Shown piece after piece: positions 9,701 through 14,870 of a DNA stretch of 14,870 nucleotides. The stretch comes from Ectocarpus siliculosus. Taxonomy: Eukaryota > Sar > Phaeophyceae > Ectocarpales > Ectocarpaceae. The notes under the pieces were generated by a model, which searched no databases, was not told the origin of the DNA, and saw only the letters and a program-made list of their open reading frames with translations. Position 1 is the first letter of the stretch. Each line of letters begins with the position of its first letter. A program made the translations under genes and the position numbers. The DNA lies in NCBI GenBank assembly GCA_000310025.1, contig FN649741.1, positions 1,175,634 through 1,190,503 of the forward strand, written 5' to 3'.

Positions 9701-10220
9701 GCTACGCTCTTACATAGAGCTAGGCAGCGAATCGCAAAAACGAGAGTCTGGAGCAAGCGCGAGAGACATGGCAACGGAGCGTAAGCCGCCGTAAACTTAT
9801 CGCCAGGTGGGCGGGTAGCGCTATCTACACACCACGCCGAAACACACACGAACCGTTTTTGGGCGGGAAAGGGGAGAAAAAAGCAGCATCACATTCCATC
9901 TTCATCACACCACGAGTGCTTATAGATGCAGCACACAGCGAGCGGAGCACCCAACCTCGTCAACCTCTGGGCGGTGCCAAACGCACACACACAGGGAAGA
10001 AGGAACAAATATTCAAGTTGCCCAGTATGGCGAAGAAGACAAAAATTGCGCGGAATCTAACTGCTGTACAACTGCTGTACGTACAACAACCACAGCAAGC
10101 TGCACAGACAGGCACAAGACCGTGAAGCTTTTGCAGATCCGGACAAAAAGTGGAGCCTCACCGGTTCGCGGTTGTCTCTCCATGCCGGACGAAGTGGAGC
10201 GTGCACAGCAGTCGTGGCAT
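6795..10220 (-). CDS. Histidine phosphatase superfamily protein, TIGAR/phosphoglycerate mutase-like, three exons
   Basis: Minus-strand exons 10220-10162, 7960-7715 and 7302-6795 join in phase into 270 residues plus stop. Motifs in order: LHFVRHGETTANREGIIQG (residues 8-26; His13 is the phospho-accepting His, with Arg12); DLTPIGINQA (31-40); YSSDLTRASHTAEIILE (56-72, Arg62); LREFALGAQEG (85-95, Glu87 the likely acid); an Ala/Gly-rich insertion (about 148-182); ALVVSHGGILNV (188-199, second catalytic His193); and NDVSHF near the C-terminus. This is the family's core, and length and motif spacing resemble TIGAR-type fructose-2,6-bisphosphatases, though the substrate cannot be read from sequence; a sugar-phosphate phosphatase is the best guess. 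No leader is visible if the ATG at 10220 is used, suggesting a cytosolic enzyme. That ATG has A at -3 and puts RHG at 12-14, as is usual. In-frame ATGs at 10262 and 10361 are possible but less likely. Donors are CG|GTGAGG and TG|GTATGT; acceptors are AACAG|G and CCAAG|G. Confidence 0.9.
7303..7714 (-). other. Gene B intron 2 (412 bp) with competing 3' splice sites
   Basis: Minus-strand donor TG|GTATGT at 7714. The acceptor AAG ends at 7303 behind a pyrimidine tract that includes C11 (7321-7311). This choice completes a Trp codon and keeps the frame into PRARRMKAEA. A CAG six bases further on (ending 7297) looks at least as good, but would complete TGA at the junction. The plus strand shows CT-rich and CA-rich simple sequence at about 7515-7533 and 7660-7700. 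Confidence 0.75.
8321..8443. other. Cluster of strong inverted repeats in gene B intron 1
   Basis: Several hairpins follow one another. CGACTT/AAGTCG (8324-8329 with 8335-8340) overlaps a 12-bp stem with a two-base bulge, TCGCGAG plus AAGGG (8338-8351) pairing with CCCTTCTCGCGA (8361-8372). An alternative outer pairing is GATCG (8321-8325) with CGATC (8370-8374). AGGAGGGGG (8398-8406) pairs with CCCCCTCCT (8416-8424). CCCC-GGTT-GGGG follows at about 8431-8442. The first two stems are mutually exclusive. All pairings are read directly; a function is not established. Confidence 0.6.
8755..8770. repeat. (CT)8 microsatellite
   Basis: Eight CT dinucleotides in gene B intron 1 (AG on the transcribed strand), flanked by gtctgtc. 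A second simple repeat, (GAA)5, lies nearby at 8507-8521. Confidence 0.85.
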
Positions 10221-10582
10221 CGTTTTCACTTCCGGCGGTGTGTTGTGACTGGTCGAAACCATGCACACACTCCTTCTCTTTCTCTCTCCCCTTTTTGGCT
10301 GTTTGTTGTGGTCTCTCGTTCTCTCCTCTGCCAGCAATTGCGTGTAACTGCCTCGTTTCATTTTCGAGGGGGCGGAACCAGCTGCGGACCACCACGAGGA
10401 ACAAAAAAAAAGTAATCACACGAATCAAGGTTTAGCCGAGCCGAGAGAGTTGGAGATCTTTTACTGCCGATTGTACTACAAGTGTCCTATCCCTCTTGCT
10501 GGTTGCTCCCCCCCCCCCATTCATCCCCCAACACAACACCGCTCTCTTTACACTGAACATCAACCAAGCATTCTGGAAGACG
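10221..10582. promoter_or_regulatory. Divergent intergenic region, probable shared promoter of genes B and C
   Basis: The start codons of gene B (minus, 10220) and gene C (plus, 10583) are 362 bp apart and point away from each other, so both 5' UTRs and both promoters must lie here unless upstream non-coding exons exist. No TATA-like box is evident. The region contains pyrimidine-rich stretches on the plus strand (about 10269-10296), an A-run (about 10402-10410) and a C11 tract (10508-10518), followed by a CA-rich leader into gene C. Brown algal genomes are known for adjacent genes on alternating strands with short spacers, which fits. Confidence 0.5.
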
Positions 10583-13500
10583 ATGATGATGAAGCCAACC
10601 GCTCGTGGTCGTCTTTTCTTTGGAGTAGTGCTTCTGGTACTGGCCGCCTCCGGAGAGGCTTTCTTCACGGCTGCCCCTGCTCCCGCCGTCTTCAAGTCCC
10701 GCGCTTACAGGATCACCACCACCAATGTTAACGCCGTCCGCCACGGAGGGCAGCAGGACCAGCAGGACCCGGAACTGAGCGTGTTCGACGCGGGCGAAAC
10801 GGCAGTTTCTTGGGAAGACTACAAGAAGCAGAAGCCGGATGAGTTCAAGGTGTGTCCCAGCACATGGAAAAATAGAGCCAGCGGATATGCATATGGAGGC
10901 CCACAAGAAAACTCAACCTTGATGTGGTTAGCCCCCCCCGGCGTGATGACCGTAGATGCGCACGCAGCAGTGGGTACACGCAGGGCAATGCCGCGGTAGT
11001 TAGCCAAGACCTTGTTCTGGGTTTACTCCTCCTGTTCGTTTGTCTCTGGTGCGTGAACCTCGATTCCTCAATCCCCCATTAGTTCTGGGATACAAGTGTA
11101 GCTCCGACGACGTGGAGCAGCGGGCGAGGTGTTGCGGGTAGCAAATACGTAGCAAATACTTGGTGTGTTATGATAACCCCTCATTGGTGTCCGTCGCACA
11201 TGCGCCTATTGTGGGTACAGCACAGGCCTGTTACTGTTTGCGTTCAGATCCGGCATGGATCCACGAATAGAAGGAGAGGGGCCCAGACACGAACGGGCCA
11301 CCCTCGCTTCCAATGTCCAGGGTAAGAGGGTGTCCTCTTCACCTGCGCGAGCAAGGGGGGCAAGCTGTCTCTTGTCTTTCCACTCGTGACGGTGGAAAGA
11401 AGTTGATTGAGATTGGCCCGCTCTCGTTGAAAGTGTATATGCAGGTAGTGAAGCCCGTCTGGTGACAACAACAACGATTCTACTGTCATCAAAGCATTTC
11501 TACCGGGCGGGCTGAAGTCTAGACTTCACCCTTGTTTGGTCTGAGGGCAGTTGTCTGAACTGCCCACACTAATTGTACAACAAAAGGTTCCACAACTCAG
11601 TTATTTGCGGCACGTCCTGCCCCCAATACGTGTGCCTTTGTACAATATAGCGAAAGGATCCACCAACCCCCCCCACCCTGCAACCCCGTCCCATTTCTTC
11701 AAAACAGCTTGTGAAAACCCCACATCTCTACTGTAGCATACCACGATCCTTGTGTCTCACATCGCTCTTTCGGCTGATCACACGCCAACCTTTGGCCCAG
11801 ACTACAGTACAGTAGTGCAAGTATATTGTCTGAAGTTCCATAGGGCGCGATTGGGTTGCGAGACCCCACCATCAGCGCTCGTGGAAAAGAATGGCCAACT
11901 TGCGTTGAGGACCAATGGGAGCCGAAGTGCTAAGTGGGGTGGACTGAAAAACAGGATCGAGTTCGGCGGAATGGGAGGTGGCCTCTTCGTTTCCTGCGCC
12001 GGACTTTTCTCCAGGCGGCAGGCCCGTCGTTAGTGGGTGCCCGCTCTTATCTGCCATTTGTCGGCTGTCAATTGCGAACCCCAACAGCAGTGTTCCGTGG
12101 AGACCAACTTGCTTGCTTCACGTGTACGTGCGCCTCTCATTGCACGTAACGCAGTCCGCATAGCACTCCAATCAATGCCAGTCCTCCTAAGGGGAGAACC
12201 AAAAAGATATATCGCTGTGTGCTGCTCAGGAAACCGTGGAAATACAGGTGGCTTTCTCTGGCGCTATGAATTCATTGCTAATCTACATATCTTAGACTCT
12301 TTTCTTAGATAGAGATGGATTCGTTGGGTCATATTCAGAAAGAAAAAAAAAAGAGAACCAACCGACTTGTTCAACTCACACCAACGGGGACAATGTTGTA
12401 CTCTACGACCTACCGTTGTAGATAGCAAAGAAGGAAAGTCACGTGCCAACACAGCTAGGAGTAGCTACACTTAGCGTGATTACTCGAGGAAGGAGACCAT
12501 GATAACTAATTCTTCATTTTATCAAGTGCAACCTGTACTTATTTGTTCTCCGTATCGCAATACATCTTCGCATACATGCGTATCAACATTTTTTACGGGT
12601 CGCCGGCACATCAGCTGGACGCCGTGGACGAGATGCAGTGCTGGAAGACAGACGAGTGCCCCGTTGAAGACGAGAAGAAGTTCACCAAGGCCTGGGAGAT
12701 ACACAGCGCCGAGAGGAACCCCACCATGGAGACGCATTTCGACAGCGAGGTGCGACGACGCGTTGTCATGGCGCCCTCTCTCTGCGCATACCTAACACTG
12801 CATGGCGGCAGATGGTAGTGTGGTGAATAATTAACTTGAGACCGAACAACTTTATTAGCTGTTCGCGAGGCTCGGTTTTCCCCCCTGTTTGTGAGGCGGC
12901 AACCAAACGGCACACCTGTACAGCAATTGGTTGTCATGTGGGGCTCTTGGCTCTCGTTTTGGCCGCCACTGGATTGCGACGGACGGCTAGCTGTTGAATA
13001 AATGAATAAATGCGCCAGAGCGTCAAGCACGCAGCCAGCACGCACAAACGAGAGCGGCCCATAGAGCTGCCCGAGTCCGATCGTCCATACGAAAGCCCCC
13101 ACCTGTTTCACCTTCGCGAATCGAATACGAATCGCGCGCGCGAGGTTGACTGTAATCGTTTTCGCTTCGTCTTTGTCGGAACTCCATACCCCGCTACTCC
13201 TGCCTCCGCGTTTACCGTGCGGAATCGGAGCACAGGGCGAGTGGGAGGAAGAAAGCAAGGGTGCATGGTGAGGAAGCTTGTATTTTGTCTATTCCGTGTT
13301 TCTACGCTCCCGTCCTCCTCGTAACAGGCGTGTCGCTCGACCAACAAGGGTTGAAGAGGGAGTAGTAGCGCTCACCACTTGAACAAATCCTCTCCGCAAT
13401 CTAAAACATTCATTATTCGTAGTCTGTATCGTCTGAGTTTTCAACGTTGGTTGAAGTTCCACCTTCCCCCAAGGCCCTGCCATCTGACAATCACACCCAA

Positions 13501-13919
13501 AGGACGGGCAGTGCTGTACCCGTTATTGCTGATAAGATGAGGTACAAACATGCAGTGTTTCTTCCTTTCCTTGTCTTGGAAGGGACGTTGGCGCTGGAGA
13601 GGAGATCAGTGCATTGATCAACGGTCGTTGCCGCGCCGAGACTGAGAAACTTTTACATTGGTCAGTCGGTTGGCGCGGTCGATGCCAACAACTAAGCCGC
13701 ACACGAACAACCTGTTTCTCGTGCCTTGAGTGTCGTGGTCTGTTGAACTACTGGCTGTGCACCGATACCGCATCGCATGAAATCGGCTTTTTCCTCACCT
13801 ATGGTGGACACCAAAACACGAAAAACCTCAGGTCGAAGAAGTGGCACGAGGACGTCGGAGAGGACGACCTTCACGAGGACACCGTGTCGCCCGCAGCCAA
13901 AGACGGATACGGCATCTGA
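10583..13919 (+). CDS. Putative plastid-targeted small acidic protein of unknown function, three exons
   Basis: Exons 10583-10849, 12615-12749 and 13839-13919 join in phase 0 into 160 residues. The start is the first of three consecutive ATGs (10583); upstream there is only a TTG in frame. Residues 1-26 are a signal peptide (charged start, hydrophobic core LFFGVVLLVLAA, then SGEA) followed by FF. The A|F junction matches the ASAFAP-type motif that sends proteins into secondary plastids of stramenopiles. Residues about 29-60 are an acidic-poor Ala/Arg/Thr-rich transit-like stretch. The mature part is acidic and hydrophilic: VSWEDYKKQKPDEFK, MQCWKTDEC (Cys98 and Cys104, CX5C), FTKAWEIHSAERN, then KWHEDVGEDDLHED and a DGYGI end. 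I do not recognise the family. Two cysteines in a small acidic plastid protein could allow redox control, but this is speculation. Exons 1 and 2 are well supported by codon phase and clean sites (AAG|GTGTGT, CATCAG|C, GAG|GTGCGA). The last exon's acceptor is ambiguous. Confidence 0.7.
10850..12614 (+). other. Gene C intron 1 (1765 bp)
   Basis: The donor is AAG|GTGTGT at 10850 and the acceptor is CATCAG at 12614 behind a T6 run. Exon frames on both sides are phase 0. The interior has no recognisable coding sequence but carries a run of inverted repeats (11375-11565, listed separately). Confidence 0.75.
11375..11565. other. Three perfect inverted repeats in gene C intron 1
   Basis: First: TCTTTCCAC (11375-11383) pairs with GTGGAAAGA (11392-11400), 9 bp with an 8-base loop. 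Second: a 16-bp uninterrupted palindrome, TGAAGTCTAGACTTCA (11513-11528). Third: GGGCAGTT (11545-11552) pairs with AACTGCCC (11558-11565), 8 bp with a 5-base loop. The last two are only 16 bp apart. All pairings are read directly. No terminal repeats or target duplications were found around them. Confidence 0.65.
12750..13838 (+). other. Gene C intron 2 (1089 bp, acceptor uncertain)
   Basis: The donor is GAG|GTGCGA at 12750. Three acceptors are possible: CTCAG (ending 13831), GAAG (ending 13838) and AAG (ending 13841). Only the latter two keep phase 0 and give ...EKWHEDVGEDD. The CAG, which looks strongest, would shift the frame into an Arg-rich sequence ending at a later stop unless a further exon is spliced in. 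A 104-codon ORF at 13010-13324 inside the intron has no recognisable content. Confidence 0.55.
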
Positions 13920-14870
13920 ACTCTGGCCGCTAACAGCCAGCAGGGTTCGGGACCAGGTCACCGGCGACAACAACACCGACTTCCATGATGAAACAAAGCC
14001 GGCATCTGACTGGCGTCTATCTACAAATTCGGTGGTCGTGGTCGGTACAGGTCGTGTGTAGGGAATGTCGGTCACAACCTGTCCAGTCTCACAACACTAC
14101 CGGCTGGGGCTTCGCGAAGGCAAGGGCATGATTGATATAAAATCACGGTTGGTTTCATACCCGCGCTAAGGCGGTGCATTCAAGCAGTTGCCCAACCGTT
14201 GTTCATCAAGGCAACCTGAGAAGTGTCGGAAAACACGACTTTATTGGTACGTTTGTAACTCAGCAGCAACATACGAACTGCATCGTCGCTTCACACGAGC
14301 AGCAACAACGTCAATTGAGCTCAAGATTCAGCTCCAAGAAGGCTTGACGGGGTTTGGGAGGTTAGGTGGGCCGTCTTGTTTTTCTGTGAGGGATTTTGTC
14401 GTATTTCTTCCCTTTTGGTTGTCAGTTCTACTCCCGAGGGTTTTCCTTTGTTGTTTGGTGAAGGCCCCAAGAGGGATGGCATACAAACACGGCACGTGGG
14501 GTTGAATGTGTAGTTAGGTGGTACTCCATGTTTTACGCGAACGCCAAGTCACTGTAAGTAAATATATGGCGTTACATTCAACGTACAGCGTTAGAGGAGG
14601 CGTCCCGACTCTGTCGTCCGCTGATGTTCGTATATGTATGGCTGCCATCCCTGGCCGTTGCATGTAAGCGGTCGTTAGCATTTGGAAAGGCCGCGTTTGT
14701 CTGTGCTCGGCACGGTAAACCTCCCTGTTGTCACGACGAACGAGGCTTTTGTACATCACGGGAGGCATTTTATGCGGGTCGAATAGCGGGAGTGGGAGCA
14801 CGGAGACAGCTAATGCAAGGGGCCCTCCATGTTGAAACCGTGGAACGCCCCAGCCCCCCCCCCCCCCACC
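13920..14870. other. Region downstream of gene C
   Basis: It begins with the gene C 3' UTR, of unknown length. Short ORFs on both strands show no domain, transit signal or splice partner. The window ends in a C14 run (14854-14867). No RNA gene or repeat family is recognised. Confidence 0.5.
14854..14867. repeat. C14 homopolymer at the window end
   Basis: Fourteen consecutive C residues, the same length as the run at 4427-4440. The length may be uncertain in the assembly. Confidence 0.88.

Larger units (their letters stand above)
7961..10161 (-). other. Gene B intron 1 (2201 bp)
   Basis: Minus-strand donor CG|GTGAGG at 10161 and acceptor CTCGAAACAG ending at 7961 behind a C/T-rich stretch. 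The flanking exons encode contiguous parts of one conserved motif (RHGETTAN-R-EGIIQG), so the boundaries are secure. Inside are a hairpin cluster (8321-8443), (GAA)5 at 8507-8521, (CT)8 at 8755-8770 and a 12-bp palindrome TAGACTAGTCTA at 9241-9252. No nested gene was recognised on either strand. Confidence 0.85.

Noticed and set aside
10733-10750. VRHGG in gene C as a histidine phosphatase motif
   Set aside because: It lies in the transit-like region, lacks the following ET/EG context and every other motif of the family; the resemblance to gene B next door is coincidental.
13010-13324. 104-codon frame inside gene C intron 2 as a missing exon
   Set aside because: It has no composition in common with the neighbouring exons and no motif; no clear pair of in-phase splice sites was found that would insert part of it.
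14514-14801. 95-codon minus-strand frame near the window end as a gene
   Set aside because: No domain, leader or splice partner is seen, and its length is within what non-coding sequence gives by chance.

Overview
The window looks like nuclear DNA from a photosynthetic stramenopile, most plausibly a brown alga of the Ectocarpus type. Three things point there. The genes are split by GT-AG introns of 0.36-2.2 kb. GC-rich exons stand out from a less GC-rich background full of C/G homopolymers. One gene starts with a signal peptide ending in an A|FF junction, which is the plastid-import signature of algae with a secondary red plastid. The species assignment is an inference; no sequence search was possible.

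Three protein genes alternate in strand (+, -, +). Gene A (2-3691, +, 5' end outside the window) encodes a low-complexity SR/RGG-type protein: a 17-unit RSERD repeat, an RS-rich stretch, a Ser/Glu/Ala-rich acidic region and a C-terminal Gly/Arg tail. Gene B (10220-6795, -) is rebuilt from three exons into a 270-residue histidine phosphatase that resembles TIGAR, with RHG, Glu and VSHGG catalytic motifs in order. Its first exon holds only 59 coding bases, ends just past the RHG motif, and is followed by a 2.2 kb intron. Gene C (10583-13919, +) is rebuilt from three exons into a 160-residue acidic protein of unknown function with a bipartite plastid-targeting leader.

Genes A and B converge on a 3.1 kb spacer (3692-6794). 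It holds a tRNA-derived, poly(A)-tailed SINE-like element (about 5091-5405, minus strand) and a perfect 98-bp tandem duplication (6173-6368). Genes B and C are head to head, with 362 bp between their start codons, so they probably share a promoter region. The two large introns carry clusters of perfect or near-perfect hairpins (8321-8443, and 11375-11565) that nothing in the coding annotation explains. Several introns have tandem 3' splice sites that would insert or drop a residue or introduce a stop codon. After gene C (13920-14870) only non-coding sequence is visible, ending in a C14 run.

No functional link among the three genes is evident. The divergent B/C pair may be co-regulated (a sugar-phosphate phosphatase beside a plastid protein), but that is conjecture. 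No rRNA, intact tRNA, CRISPR array, transposase or viral gene was seen.
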